A stretch of DNA of 64,000 nt, taken from contig JACGCM010000146.1 in assembly GCA_014058105.1 (NCBI GenBank), forward strand, positions 806,001 to 870,000. Reading direction: 5' to 3'. The position numbers and the translations under genes are program-made. Below are positions 22,640 to 34,729 of this stretch, in pieces. The stretch is from Kingdonia uniflora. Lineage: Eukaryota; Streptophyta; Magnoliopsida; Ranunculales; Circaeasteraceae. Position 1 is the first letter of the stretch, and every line of letters begins with the position of its first letter. The notes under the pieces are model-generated. The model saw nothing but the letters and a program-made list of their open reading frames with translations, did not search any database and had not been told where the DNA came from.

Positions 22640-25600
22640 ATGAATGGAGTTCAGCTTTATACAATTGTTCATTTTGGTGGGGATATCGTATGTCCAAAGA
22701 TCATATCAATCGTTAGTTATGTTGGCGAAAGTACAAAACTTACCTCATAAAGAGCGCACTCGTCATACAAAGATTTTGTTACATTCCTTGAAGAAACAAG
22801 CGAAATCCGTCGTGAGGACTGTAAGCTGTACAACTTTGTCCATGGTTGTGCATGCACAATTTCATCAGTCCAGGACTTTACCGTAATGATCAATATGCAT
22901 AAAACCAAAACAGGTACACTCTTTCACATATAGATTATTAATAAGCTTGGGGTACCTTCCCCAAACTCCAAGAACTTTATTTTTAATTTTTGTTCTTCGG
23001 GTAAAGGGTTGTCTACCACCAAAGATACTGGTTCAGGTAGAGGCTTGTCCACCACCAAAGTGGGGGGACCTTTGCGGCATAACTTATTTCTTGATCCTGA
23101 ACCTGAATACATGGGTTACCTTGAAACAAATGGCAGAGGGCTTGATCCATGCAGGTTTGGACCTTTAGTGGATGATGATGATGTTCCTCAATCAAATGAA
23201 TCTTTCGAATCTATTCGTACTAATGTTCCTCCCTCAAATGAGCATAGTATTCCTCAATCAAATGTTCATCTCTCAAATGAATGTGTTAACTAGTGTTCCT
23301 CAATCAAATGAACATTTTCAAACTATTCCTTCTGATGTTCATCTCTCAATTGAACTTATGTTAATTAATGTTCCTCCTTCAAATGAACCTATGTTAACTA
23401 ATGTTCCTCTTTCAATTGAACCTGAACATCATTGGGAAAACTAAAACTTCAGGTAAGTTTGTTGAATTTTTCATTTGTGTGCTGTGTTTTAACATTTCTT
23501 ATTTACTTTCTATCATGCTAAGTAGAATATTTCTCATTTTTTCAACTGAATTTTGGTTTGAGCCACAACCCGAACAGGTAAAAGATCTCTTGGATTATTG
23601 GTTCAAATCTGCTGCGTACATGGAGGATCTCTATGACTTCAGTAAAGAGTTTAACATTGGTGATCTATATCGAGATAGGATTGAACTCAAGAATCACATA
23701 AGAGCTTATGCAGCTGTAAACAAGTTCAATCTCAAACATATTCTGAGCAACGAATATAAAATTGTGGTACGTTACAAAGTTTATAAATGCTCTTGGTAGA
23801 TTTATGTGATAATGTTGCTCGATTTTGCCTTATTTAGAGTAAGTACTTATTGCTCTGTGTATACATGCATTCGAGTAGAAACTGAAGGTGGGATCATGTA
23901 GAAGGCCGCACCTAGTAGATGGGCTGCTTATATAATCAAGCAAAAACTACAAAAAGACCCAAACTACAAACCTTTCAGAATTATTGATGATATATAAATT
24001 CATCACAATATTGATGTAACATACAATCTTGCCTGGCGTACAAAAGAAAAAGCCCACGCTGAGGTATCATCACTTTGTATGTCATTTGTTCCCCCATACC
24101 AGTCATTTGTACAATAATGTTTATCATTTTATTGGATATCATTTTTCAACTCACTGTGTCATTTGTACTGTGATGTTTATCATTTATCTGCTACACAATA
24201 CCATTTGATTTACATAATTATTTTAGATGCGAGACAGCTGTGAGCACGAATACCAACTACTTACGAGCTACTTTGCTGAAGTGAGGTTGGTTAACCTGGA
24301 TTTTATATTTGACATACAAACTACGAGTTATACGGATCAGAGATTCAAAAGGTATTTCGGGTGTTTTGATCCTCCCAAAAAACTTATAAACTATTGAGAC
24401 CAATTGTTGTAATTGACGAAACTTTTTTAAAAGGGAGATATCGTGGGACTCTACTAACAACCATCGCCATTGACTCTAGTAATCATATTTTACCACTTAC
24501 GTTTTCGATAACAGACTCGGAGACCACAAAAAGTTGGACATACTTCCTGGAGATGTTTGGGTCTAATTTCCATGGTTATGACACTAGATTCGTCGTCATC
24601 TCTGACAGGAACCCTAGAATTATAAATGCTGTACCCATGGTGTTTCCATTTGCAATCCATGCATTTTGTGCCTTCCACATATCGAATAACATTAAAACTA
24701 CCCTTGAAAGCACAAAGATCGCATTTAGGATGGCAGCAGAGGCCCTAACCAGCATTGATTTCGATAAACACATGTATGCTATCCATAATGCAGATCCAGT
24801 GGATCTCCAATACATACTAGGTAATCCCAAGGAAACATGGTCTAATCTACACATTCCAATGACTAGGTACATTGTCACTCTGTATTGTTCAACATATCAT
24901 TTGTTATATAGGAATAACCATTATTACTCCATTTACATTCTTATTTGTCATATTTTCCCCATTATTTCTCATAAGTTCTTTATTATTCCTTTTACAGTTG
25001 TATGAGCCCATTTATCATTTGATTTCTATTGTTTGTCATTTGTTCAGATACGGAGTGGCTTACATAAATCATATCGAGAGCTGTAATAATGTTATTTTGA
25101 AAGTAAAAGATCTCCCTATCCATGTGTTTATTGAGGAATTGCATAGAATCTGTTCAGAAATATCCTACACGTATAGGGAGGAAGCTGAGAAGAGTCAAGC
25201 TCGCTTAATGTTATGGGCTTCGGATCACTGTGAGAGCAGAAAGTTTGTGGCAGATTCACTAACCTGCAGGGTTCGTACATCACGTCACCATTTTCAGATG
25301 ACTAGTTATGGCATAACTGTTTCTGTAAATATTGAAGATGACACTTTTTTATGTTGTTGGTGGCAAACAATGGGTATACCTTGTGAACACAAAGTACGCA
25401 TTCTCGGTCTTGCCAATGTTAATCCAACTATACGTATCTCTAAGTACTTCACAAATGATACATACAATGCAATTTTTGAACCTATATGGATTCCTATAAG
25501 ATGAATTGAGCAGTGAATTTTTTTAAAAACTGATCCACGTGTTCGTGCTCCTATTCTGACAGTTCGAGCCGGTCGTCCTCGCACGTAAAAGAAAAGAAGG

Positions 25601-25784
25601 AAAAAAATACCTGGTCTTGTCACCAAACAAAGATTTTGCAGTAGGTGTCGAAAAAATAAACACAATCGTCATTCTTGTAAGCTTCTACCAATCCCATCCG
25701 ACGACAATACACGTCTGACAATGGCATCGTCTTTACGATGAACACTGACCTACCTATCATCCCAGATGAAGATGTTGCAATCAT
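22640..25784 (+). pseudogene. MuDR/MULE transposase gene, disabled
   Basis: Exon 1 (22640-22913) has the N-terminal MNGVQLYTIVHFGGDI and YVGES stretch of plant MULE proteins, one stop, then EETSEIRREDCKLYNFVHG, ending at CAG|GTACAC. Exon 2 (to 23452) carries at least eight imperfect VPPSNE-type repeats and one frameshift. The third part has the MuDR DNA-binding domain (FNIGDLYRDRIELKNHIRAY), then RFKRYFGCFDPPKK, and the catalytic domain VVIDETFLKGRYRGTLLT, VVISDRNPRI and CAFHISNN (24394-24866). A 181-nt intron follows. The last exon has a SWIM-type finger (CCWWQTMGIPCEH) whose first cysteine is Phe, and a terminal CCHC knuckle FCSRCRKNKHNRHSC (about 25634-25680). Several stops and frameshifts make it inactive. 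It would bind the TIRs and catalyse cut-and-paste transposition. Confidence 0.85.
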
Positions 25785-25854
25785 TTTGCGCTGAGTATTT
25801 TGGGTACTCTATGTATCATTTGTTTGTATGATCTTTATAGTCTGTATTGTTAAA

Positions 25855-26170
25855 ATCATCATTTGTTTAAATATAACTGTCATTTGTTTGCTTCTATTAT
25901 ATCATTATTTGCTTCTAAACTTTTATTTGTGTAAAGAGAATTTCTTATTTGTTTGCTTCTATGATATCATTATTTGCTTCTGAACTGTCATTTGTGCATA
26001 AATAATTTCTCATTTGTTTGCTTCCATGATATCATTGTATTCCTCAAAACTGTCATTTGTTTTTGAGAATTTTGCATTTGCAGGTTTGTATAATATCATT
26101 GTTTGCTTCTGAACTGTCATTTGTGAGCGAAGAATTTATCATTTGTTTGCAGAATTTTTATCATCAGGTT
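25855..26170. repeat. Tandem repeat of about 65-70 bp, about 4-5 units
   Basis: Units contain AACTGTCATTTGT, TTTCTCATTTGTTTGCTTC and ATGATATCATTATTTGCTTC. It lies just after the transposase gene and carries the element's dispersed word once or twice per unit. Confidence 0.7.
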
Positions 26171-26400
26171 TGTTAGGTTTATTATTAAACTAGTCCCCCC
26201 TTATATCATCATTATTTTCTTACAGAACTGTGAGTATTTTGTATGCCACATATGATACAGAAACCACTACTTAACAGCAAAAAGCAAATGAAATAGTACA
26301 AAAAAACAAACAAAATAGATGTTCATTCATACATAGGGAAAGTACTAGTTACCACAAAAAAAACTAACAAACTAAATACCAAAAATACTAGAGCAAATGT

Positions 26401-26835
26401 TCACAACTCCTGATCACGTTACGAGCATTCTGGATCGCACTCCAAAGCCAGGATCTTCTACTGGAGATAGATAATTTTTGAAGCCGACTCCTCCCACAAT
26501 TTCTTGTGCTCATCCCAGTCCAATTTTACGGCTCATAGCTGATCTTCCAGAAAGCGCATATGGAACTTGAACTCTTCAAAATGTCGATCTCTTTTTGCTA
26601 TAACTTGAGACAGTTCATCCTGGATATAATCGAACGCTCTTAATTTCTCCCTGAAGTCTTCGTAATGCTCTTTCAGCATTTGGGCCTTCTCACTGGAGAC
26701 ATTCTTCTCCATTAGACATAGTCTATTCAATTTGTAGAGACATTGATTACGATGATCTTCCTGCATCCCTACCGACTCAAACCAATCATATAGAGTATTC
26801 GAAGAGACATGGCTAACTCGAGTGGAGTGTGACAT
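26401..26835 (-). pseudogene. Coiled-coil protein ORF, paralogue 1
   Basis: ATG at 26835 gives 100 codons (MSHSTRVSHVSS..., then LNRLCLMEKNVSSEKAQMLK, EELSQ-like heptads, FLEDQL) and a stop. The frame then continues through two more stops with KLDWDEHKKLWEESASK and KILALECD to about 26401. High Glu/Lys/Leu content and heptad spacing predict a long coiled coil. Not recognised as a known domain. The neighbour at 27398-27765 is a clear paralogue, so the element carries a tandem pair. The upstream spacer (26840-27060) holds the likely promoter. Possible role as an accessory structural or regulatory protein of the MULE is inference. Confidence 0.6.
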
Positions 26836-27397
26836 TTTTCTTCAGAAGCTGAAAATAATTTTGGGTTAGGGTTTGAATAGTTGAAGAGTTGAGAATAGTT
26901 AATTTGGGATTAGGGTTTTTATAAGGGGAGTTGAATACATTGGGAAGTGATGCATGTCAGTGATTACCCGATGTTTAAGGTAAAAGTTATTATTACTTCG
27001 GTTCTGCGCTGTTGTTTCTTATTGCACACGTAAGTAATATGAGTATTTATAATGAATTGTCTAATCAATTATCATTACTTGTCACATCGATTTATCATAT
27101 GTTGAAAAGAAGTTCGCATTTTTTTATATGCTAAATATCATTATCCCTTTCCTGAACTGTCATTGTTTAACCAGAATATATCATTTGTCTGTTTAAATAT
27201 TATCACCAGTTTAGTTGAGTTTAACATTTATCTACCATTTTTCATGGAGTTTTTATCATTGGCTTGGTTCCCTTATGTCATTTATTTCGAAATCACTATT
27301 TGAAAGTGAAAAAGTGAAACAAAACAAAACAAATGTTCATACATGGGAAACAATAATAATAACAACAAAAAAACTAAAGCAAAACAATCTAAATGTT

Positions 27398-27765
27398 CAC
27401 AACTCCTCACTTGAGGAATTCTGATCACGTTCTATGGCCATGATCTTCTGTTCGAGATAACTAATTTTGCAAGCCACGACTCCTCCCACAGTTTCTTGTG
27501 CTCATCCCGGTCCAACTTTAGAGCGCAGAGCTGATCTTCCAAGAAGCGGTTATGGAGCTTAACCTCTTCAGAATGCTTTCTTTTCTTTTTTATAATGTTA
27601 TCCAATTCTTCATTCATTTTATCGAGTTCTCCTAATTTGTCCTTCAACTCTACACAATGCCCTTTCAGCAGTTGCATCTTCTCACCAGAGACATCCTTCT
27701 CCATTAGGCAAATTCTATTAAGCGTGAAGAGACGTTCGCCAGCCTGATCTTCCTTAATTCTATTA
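27398..27765 (-). pseudogene. Coiled-coil protein ORF, paralogue 2
   Basis: Parallels paralogue 1: KEDQAGERLFTLNRICL (upstream of the ATG at 27704), MEKDVSGEKMQLLKGH, NEELDNIIKKKRKHSEE, RFLEDQLCALKLDRDEHKKL and WEES. One frameshift follows, after which KISYLEQKIMAIERDQ reaches a normal stop at 27398. Where paralogue 1 has stops (FLEDQL*), this copy is open, so the intact ancestor was about 120-150 residues. Its 3' flank carries the dispersed TCATTTGT word. Confidence 0.6.
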
Positions 27766-28102
27766 AGGAATAGGCACGAATAAATTAAGTAGAGTGGGAG
27801 TGTAATATTTCATAAGAAGTTTGAAGGAGTTGAGGGTTATAGCTTTAGTATAGGGTTTTTTTATACTTGGGAGAATTTGGACTTTGAATCACGCGTGGCA
27901 GAGTTTAGGGATTAGTGTTTAGTGTGGCGGGAACCACGTGGATATTTTGGTTAGATAGCTTGTTGTAAACATAATCAAAGTTGACTTTAAGAATGACTTG
28001 TCACATCGTCTATAAAGGTAAGAATCTGTCGGCTTTAAAGCGGGGGATATGGCATTTGTTGTGACCAAGGGTATCATCGTAATGTGTTACTTCACATTTC
28101 TT

Positions 28103-28110
28103 TATAAATA
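28103..28110 (+). promoter_or_regulatory. TATA box of the GRF zinc-finger ORF
   Basis: TATAAATA in the context TTTCTTTATAAATAACTTG, 87 bp before the ATG at 28197, a normal spacing for a plant promoter with a short leader. Confidence 0.55.
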
Positions 28111-28196
28111 ACTTGTCATAACCTTGTACTACATAACCTGTACACTTTCTTCTAGTTCTCAATCATTACATACTTCCCTACCAACGATGCATTCCC

Positions 28197-28531
28197 TTAT
28201 TTGCTGGTGAGGTAAAAATTGTGATCTTCGTCTCTCACGCACAAGCCTCAACCCTAACCGCTGGTTCTGTCAATGTGCTCACAAAATTGGTGGGTATGGT
28301 TTATGGGCGTGGGTAGATGAGGTGAAAAGGTACGACTGTGGTCTCATTTGTAGAGTCTCTAAACCGCCCAACAGGGGATTCTACCATTGCCAACAATACC
28401 ATTGTCAGTTCAAAACTTGGTTTCGAGAATCCTCTATCCACAATCATCAAGGGCAGAAGACATCACAAATTCTGGTCAAGGGAGCAATCAAATCCTCAAC
28501 GCTATTAAATCTAAAACTTACACTCAACTAA
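28197..28531 (+). pseudogene. Double GRF-type zinc-finger protein, one stop
   Basis: From ATG 28197 the frame reads MHSLICW, TGA, GKNCDLRLSRTSLNPNRWFC, then QCAHKIGGYGLWAWVDE: the GRF finger pattern (C.CG ... TS...NP.R.F..C ... W.DE), with the second cysteine codon TGT changed to TGA. A second, more divergent finger follows: CGLICRVSKPPNRGFYHCQ and CQFKTWF. The remaining 40 residues are basic. GRF fingers bind nucleic acid in several plant and animal proteins, and small GRF proteins are often found with plant transposons. The gene lies between the coiled-coil pair and the tandem repeat array of the MULE. Apart from the one stop it is open to TAA at 28531, so its loss of function may be recent. 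Confidence 0.75.
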
Positions 28532-29048
28532 GGATCCTGGTGGTTAGAACGAAGATGCTGCAAGATTTTTGGTCCAAATTAAAATCTCTAGATCTTAACA
28601 AGTAGAAAGATATGTAGGAGTGAAGTGTAATATTCCTTATCTTTAGTGATGTTAATTTCAGGCATTAGAATGCTAAACTCTTAAGGATCAAATGTTTAAA
28701 GCTACAATACAAATGGTAAATGATGAAAGGGAAATGCTAAACCATATATAGCAAATGACAACATTTTAATAATACCATGCAATATATAGATTGTAAATGA
28801 CAAACAACTTAAAAAAATGACACGTGCCTAATTGATGGATGACAATTACATTTAGCATCCGTGGATCATTTCCAATGTTTCTTCATTTTCAATGGGCTTG
28901 GTCAGTATTAAATACTACTGTGTTTAAATTCATTATGATATTGAAATTTGGAACTCAACATTAAATACTACTGTGGTTTATTCGGTAAGTACTTCTTTAT
29001 TCCTTATTTAATCTTGTACAACTATTGTGTATTTGCTATGTGAAGAAG

Positions 29049-29354
29049 ATGGTGACCACAAGATGCCAAGAATACGAGGCTAGGGTTCTTGCCAAAATGC
29101 AAGAGCTGTAGCTTTGATACTTTGGGATCCAGTCTCTTGAACTTCCTACTTCCATTCTGGTGCGTTCTACCTTCCATGGGATGACATATGAAGAGGTGGA
29201 AGTGGCGGATGACAATTATTATCAAATGCTCTGCTTTTACTATATGGTGACATCAGAACAGGGGCAGAGAGCTGTTCTCCGTCTTCTGTCAGAAGATACT
29301 GTTACAGTGGCGGATGAAGCGGCTGGTATACGTCTGATGATGTCTGGTCGTTAG
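29049..29354 (+). pseudogene. Small ORF of the antisense-ORF family (copy 3), inside the MULE
   Basis: MVTTRCQEYEARVLAKMQEL, two stops, YFGIQSLELP, SILVRSTFHGMTYEEVEVAD, DNYYQMLCFYYMVTSEQGQR, LLSEDTVTVADEAAGIR, stop. A run of GGTGGTGGTGGGGGTTA and a TAATGTAATGTAA tail follow. Sequence from the promoter-like AAATACTACTGTG through the tail is shared with 60320-61080 (copy 4). Copies 1 and 2 inside the gypsy element are more distant relatives. No known domain. How a retroelement-type ORF came to lie in the MULE is unclear (insertion or capture). Confidence 0.5.
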
Positions 29355-29539
29355 CCTAAGTAGAATCAGAGGAAGAGATGGTGGTGGTGGTGGGGGTTAC
29401 GAAGGAGGAGACGATGGTGGCGGTAGGGAAGACCGGCCACCACTACCACCTCCAAGTGCATAAACTGATGTAAATTAATGTAATGTAAATTATAATCTAA
29501 TGAAAGTTTTTTTTTTTATGCTCAATGAGTATTGTAATT

Positions 29540-31130
29540 TCGAAGTAAAGAATTCTAATCTTAGCATGCTGAAGATGAAGATGATGATAAATCATAGATA
29601 ATAAATGACAAGTAATTTATATAACAGATGAAAAATCATCTATAACAAATGGCAAATAAATAATTATTTATAGCAAATGACAAATCTCAAATAACAAATG
29701 ACAAGTAATTTATATAACAAATAAAAAATCATCGATAACAAATGCCAAATGCCAAATCACTGATAACAAATGACAAATCATTTATATAACAGATGAAAAA
29801 TAATTGATAACAGGTGACAAATCATATATAACAAATGAATATTCAAGTTTTTAATTACAAATGTTGTCTACTAACAAACAAACATAATACAAATATTCAA
29901 AAAACCAAATAGACCATTGTTAGTTAACAAATGACAAATTATTGGTAACAAATTACAAATCATAGTCAACAAATGACAAATCATTTTTTTAAGTACAAAT
30001 GTTGTCTACTAACAAACAAACACAATACAAATGTTCAAAGAAACAAAATAGACCATTGTTAGTCAACAAATGACAAATCATAGTCAACAAATGATAAATT
30101 ATTTTTTTAAGCACAAATGTTGTCTACTAATAAACAAACATAATACAAATGTTCAAAGAACCAAATAGACCATTGTTTGTTAATAAATGACAAATCATTT
30201 TTTTAAGTACAAATGTTGTCTACTAACAAACAAACACAATACAAAGGTTCAAAGAACTAAATAGACCATTGTTAGTCAACAAATGATAAATCATAGTCAA
30301 CAGATGACAAATCATTTTTTTAAGTTCAAATATTGTCTAGTAACAAACAAACATAATACAAATGTTCAAAGAACCAAATAGACCATTGTTAGTCAACAAA
30401 TGTCAAATCATAGGTAATAAATGACAAATCATAGTAAATAAATAAAAAATCATTTTTTAAAGTATAAATGTTGTCTACTAACAAACAGACTCAATTCAAG
30501 TATTCAAAGAACCAAATAGACCATTGTTAGTCAACAAATGACAAATTATAGTCAATAAATGACAAATCATAGTCAACAAATGACAAATTATTTTTTTAAG
30601 TTCAAATGTTGTCTACTAGCAAATAAACACAATTCAAATGTTTAAAGAACCAAATAGACCATTGATAGTTAATAAATAAAAAATTATTGATAACAAATGA
30701 CAAATCATAGTCAACAAATAAAAAATTCTGCAAAACAAATGAATAATCATTTTTTTTATTATATCAATGAACCAAATCGACCATAGATTTGTCTACTTCT
30801 AAATAATCACAATTTATTATATCAATGAACCAAATTGACCATTCAATTACATCAAATGATGTCTATCTACAAAATTAATAATATATAACGAATGACATAT
30901 TATAGGTAGCAAATGACAAATCTCTGATAACAAATGCCAAATCATATATAATAAATGACAAATCTACGATAAAAAATACCAAATCATTCATAAGAAATGA
31001 CAAATTAATAATAATCTAACTATACAGACTAGCCATTCTAACAAATATGTCATATACGAATGAAAAAAAAGATATAACAAATGAGAAAGATCATATAAAT
31101 GAATGATATTAACTGTTTATAACTTTACAA
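29540..31130. repeat. AACAAATGACAAATCAT tandem array
   Basis: About 1.6 kb built of variants of CAAATGACAAATCATA. In 29.86-30.67 kb a higher-order unit of roughly 95-145 bp repeats seven times; each has ACAAATGTTGTCTACTAAC, AATACAAATGTTCAAAGAAC, AAATAGACCATTGTTAGT and two to four copies of AACAAATGACAAATCAT. The array sits between the GRF-side genes and the 3' end of the Ulp1 gene. It has no coding potential. Confidence 0.85.
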
Positions 31131-32057
31131 AATTACAAAAATTATACATTACAACAAAATGCAGATCAAAGTTTTATAAAATCTCCTACGGCTCAACTTC
31201 CAGCCTTAATATGTCATAAGCAATTGTGTAACGACATTTATTACCGTCTATCAGATCTAGAAATTCCATTCCCCTTAGGATATTGTCCATAAAGACAAGC
31301 ATATAGACCCTACAATCATTACCATTTGGCTATTTTGGACATTTCCCTAAATGAGATGTCCATTTGGAGTTTAGACTATAATCCTTTACCTTTGAACAAG
31401 TAGGTGGACTACTACGATCGGCAAAATCTGTTCATATCAACATATTCGGGAGGATCTTTGAAAGCTGATCTTCAAAATGCTGGTGTCTAGGAGATAACTT
31501 CTTCTTCTGTGCATTTACAATTTTTACATCCACCATTGAATCGCAGATGCATATTTTTCTTCCCTGAAAGGACACAGTACAAAGGACCCAGTGGTTGTCA
31601 TTGATATTCCAGGGAATGAGTATTAATTTCGAATTGACCACTTTCAAATCTCCTCGATTGAAGTAATTAGATATTGTACAATCCCATTACATAGATGAAA
31701 TTTATTCCCAAATTGGTTTCTTCTTTAATTCCACACCTTCTAGAGATGACATATTACGAGTCCAGACATTGAAAGCCCTGCCAATATATTAATAGGAAAA
31801 AGCATCCGCCACCACAATCTTTTCTTTATCTTTGAGGGCACGATGTTGTGTATCAAAATAATGAATCAGGGCTTTAATGTACACATTAATGACCTGAGCA
31901 GAAAAAAAAACAAATTATATACCAAAAATGATATAGTTCATGAATACAAATAACAACAGCGTCAAAATAAATGATAAAGTGCAAACGACTAAATGACAGA
32001 CAATTTGGAAAAAATGGTAGATACTCTTGTACAAATGACAGAGGAAAAGAAATTAAT

Positions 32058-34729
32058 TGTAATAACCCCGATTTTTATTTCCTAATTATAGCTATTAGTA
32101 TGCTCATTGTTACAATACTCCGCATATTCTTATTCATTCTCACTCCTGCATATTCATTATCCGCATTACATTCCGCATATATTCCTCATTTACTCCTTCA
32201 TCTATTATGCAACCATTTATTTCCTTTAGGTGGTTTTGCCCTTAGATTCCCTTTTATGGTTTTGGCGGTTCGGAGGTGATTCAGAGGTAGAGGTGGCATT
32301 GTGGCCTCGGGAACCCATAGGAAGTTTGATTTTGATGCTTTATTGTTGTGTCGGTGATTTGGTGTGTTTCCGGTGAGCCGTTGGAGTGGCCGGTAGATTC
32401 TTGGGATCGCCCGGGGAAAATGTTTCTTTTTGGGGGCTTAGGCATTTCGGTGGCTGTGAGGCGGTGGAGGTGATGTTTTCACCTTGAGAAACCCTTGCTG
32501 AGTTAGTTATAGGGTTTGTGTAGTTGTGGGGGTGGCCCGTGGTGCTTCCGGGGTGTCCGGGGTGGTCCGTGGGGTCTCCCGGGAAATCCTTTAGCTTTTC
32601 TGGGAGTTCAGTTTCTGAACAGACCAGTTCTGTTTGAACAAGACTTGGTCTGTTCGAACAAGTTCCTTCCTTGTATAGTAAGGTTGTCCCTGCCTCTTTC
32701 TGTTCGAATAAGATTTCAGTCTGTTCGAACAGGATCTTGTCTGTTCGAACAGGATCCTTCCTCGAGCAGTTGCTTTCTTCCCTGGACTGTTCTGTTCGAA
32801 CAGAGGCGCGTTTTACTTAAATACTCTCTTTCTTCATTCATCTCTCTTCACTTCAAACACACACTCTCTCTCTCCTCACCCCTAACCAATCCTCTCTCCT
32901 TCAAACTCCTAATCCAATCCTCCCCACCTCTCGAGGGTCCTTGCCGAGCTTCGCCGCGATCTTCTCTCCAATCCTCGGTAAGTAATTCTCAATTCCATTC
33001 GGTTATTTCTCTCGATTCGGCATTGGGTTTGGGTTTTGTTGTCGCTTCCTTAATTAATTGTTTGTTTGTTGTTCTCCATCATTGGTGTTAGATTATTCAG
33101 GCATTCCGTGGCCATTCTATGGATTTTGGTGGAGTTTTTGAGTTGGGTTTCCGAGTTGGATTTTCCTTCAGACTTGGATTATTATCAGGCAAGTTTTTAT
33201 TCCAGCCTTACTAAGTTCCTTTACAAGTTTCTGTGTATGGTTTTAGAGAGTTGTATTGAGCTTAGAGATGGGTCGTGATTAACTATAGTTTAACTTAGAA
33301 ATTATCCTGTTAAGTTGTTAACCTGTGGTTGGGTTGCAATTGATTCTGTGGTTGGGTTTTGGTCCGTATGGAACCTGAGGTTAGCTAGTGGTGGTTGGGT
33401 TTGCGTTCTCGTGGTTTGCCCAGGAATTCCCCCACTAGCCTTAAGAGATTATTGGATTGGAGGTAGACGACGGTTAGGTTGTTGTGTTGGCTATGCAGAG
33501 TCGGTGCAACCGAGTCCCTATCCTTTCAGTTTGGGTTTCTGGGTGAGCGGCACTGCGTTGTTCTTGAGCACCGATTGCACCTTTATAACTTAATGTTTTT
33601 TTTCAAAACTTATTGAGATTGGATGCACAAACACTCCGTTTTGGTTGACCTCCGACAGGATCTAAGGAGTCCATGAGATCGGGTTAAAATATACAGGTGA
33701 GATTGGGAATGACACTATCATATCTAGTACAACCACCCCGGAGTGTGGATTGGTATGAGGCAGAGTCCTGTTGATCCCAAACTTATTCCTCGGTGAGGTT
33801 GAAATTCCATGAAATGTTTTGGACTATTGTTCTGCGGGTTGATACACCCAAATTCACTTTGATCAAGTGCGACCATCCAAGCTTGGTCGAGCTTAAACAA
33901 ATCGTACCAGTGTATCCCTTTACTGATCTCTTTAAGATAGCATTAGACATTAGCGGTTCATCAACCAACATCATGGTAGTATCGCGAACACTTTTAATTC
34001 ATTGAATCATTTTGCATTAGGGGATATTTATGGGAATATCCCTGCTCATCACTTCACGTCATAGCATTGCATAGTATCGTGTCATCATTTCCTTCTTCCC
34101 ATACTCTTAACTCCACTCTCCTTTTCGTATCTACTCAAATCTCTTTCCGTATTAACTCTATTCCTCATTTCCCTATCAACTCTAAATCTCTTTTCCTTTT
34201 TAACTCTTTATTTCATTGATTGTCACTTATTATATTGCTAGAATTGCTTAGTTATTTGTTCTTTATCACACTCGTCTCTACTCTATTTTTAGTACTTGTT
34301 ATTAGTAAGTTATTTAGTTTTGTTGGATTAGTGAGCTCATTGATGCCCACTCTCACATTTAACCATTTTTAGAGGTTGAGTAGCTTGGACTACCGCGAGG
34401 TCAGCCAATCTAGAGATGGATTTTGCCGCTGCTGATTTCCCTTAGTTCCATATTTCTGTAGGTGTTCTCAGCATATGTTGCTGAGCTTTTGTTCGAGCTA
34501 TTGTATTACGTTTCGACTGATATGTACATATATATGTCCTTTTCTTCTGTGTTATATTGTTATATTATCATTCTTTACTCTAATGATTATTGCTATATGT
34601 GAATAGCCGAGCCAGAATTTGTCTATGGCTTGGCTATTTGTGGGGTAGAATCTTTGGATTCCCCGACCTGTACTACTTAGAATCTTGTAATTGGTCAAGC
34701 TATCGATTACTGGATTTTGGGGCGTGACA
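32058..34729 (+). repeat. Solo LTR (2.67 kb) inserted in a Ulp1 intron
   Basis: Ends TGTAATAACCCC and GGGGCGTGACA. Flanking 5-bp words TTAAT (32053-32057) and TAAAT (34730-34734) agree at 4 of 5 positions. It is the same LTR family as 16835-18990. It has a dense promoter region (palindrome cluster 32630-32803, TTACTTAAATACTC near 32813, pyrimidine-rich leader 32825-32930) and a donor-like site TCG|GTAAGT near 32980, as if the transcript were spliced. Removing LTR plus duplication leaves an intron of about 175 nt, normal for this gene. Confidence 0.75.
32630..32803. promoter_or_regulatory. Cluster of CTGTTCGAACAG palindromes upstream of the LTR promoter
   Basis: Perfect 12-bp palindromes at 32721-32732, 32741-32752 and 32792-32803; one-to-two-base variants start at 32630, 32650 and 32700. 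Spacings of exactly 20 bp occur twice. They end about 10 bp before the TATA-like TTACTTAAATACT. Iterated perfect dyads here suggest binding sites for a dimeric transcription factor. Confidence 0.6.

Noticed and set aside
24576..24878. 100-codon minus-strand frame in the MULE transposase
   Set aside because: Antisense shadow of the catalytic domain; the plus frame has the DET/SDR/C..H motifs.
29540..31130. CRISPR-like array of repeats and spacers
   Set aside because: Repeats are degenerate and the spacers themselves are conserved; this is a plant satellite within a transposon.
32630..32803. Heat-shock elements
   Set aside because: HSEs need nTTCnnGAAn with a 2-nt gap; here TTC and GAA are directly adjacent.
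32516..33091. 191-codon plus-strand open frame inside the solo LTR
   Set aside because: Its composition reflects the CTGTTCGAACAG repeats and pyrimidine-rich leader; it spans a promoter and donor-like site, with no domain.
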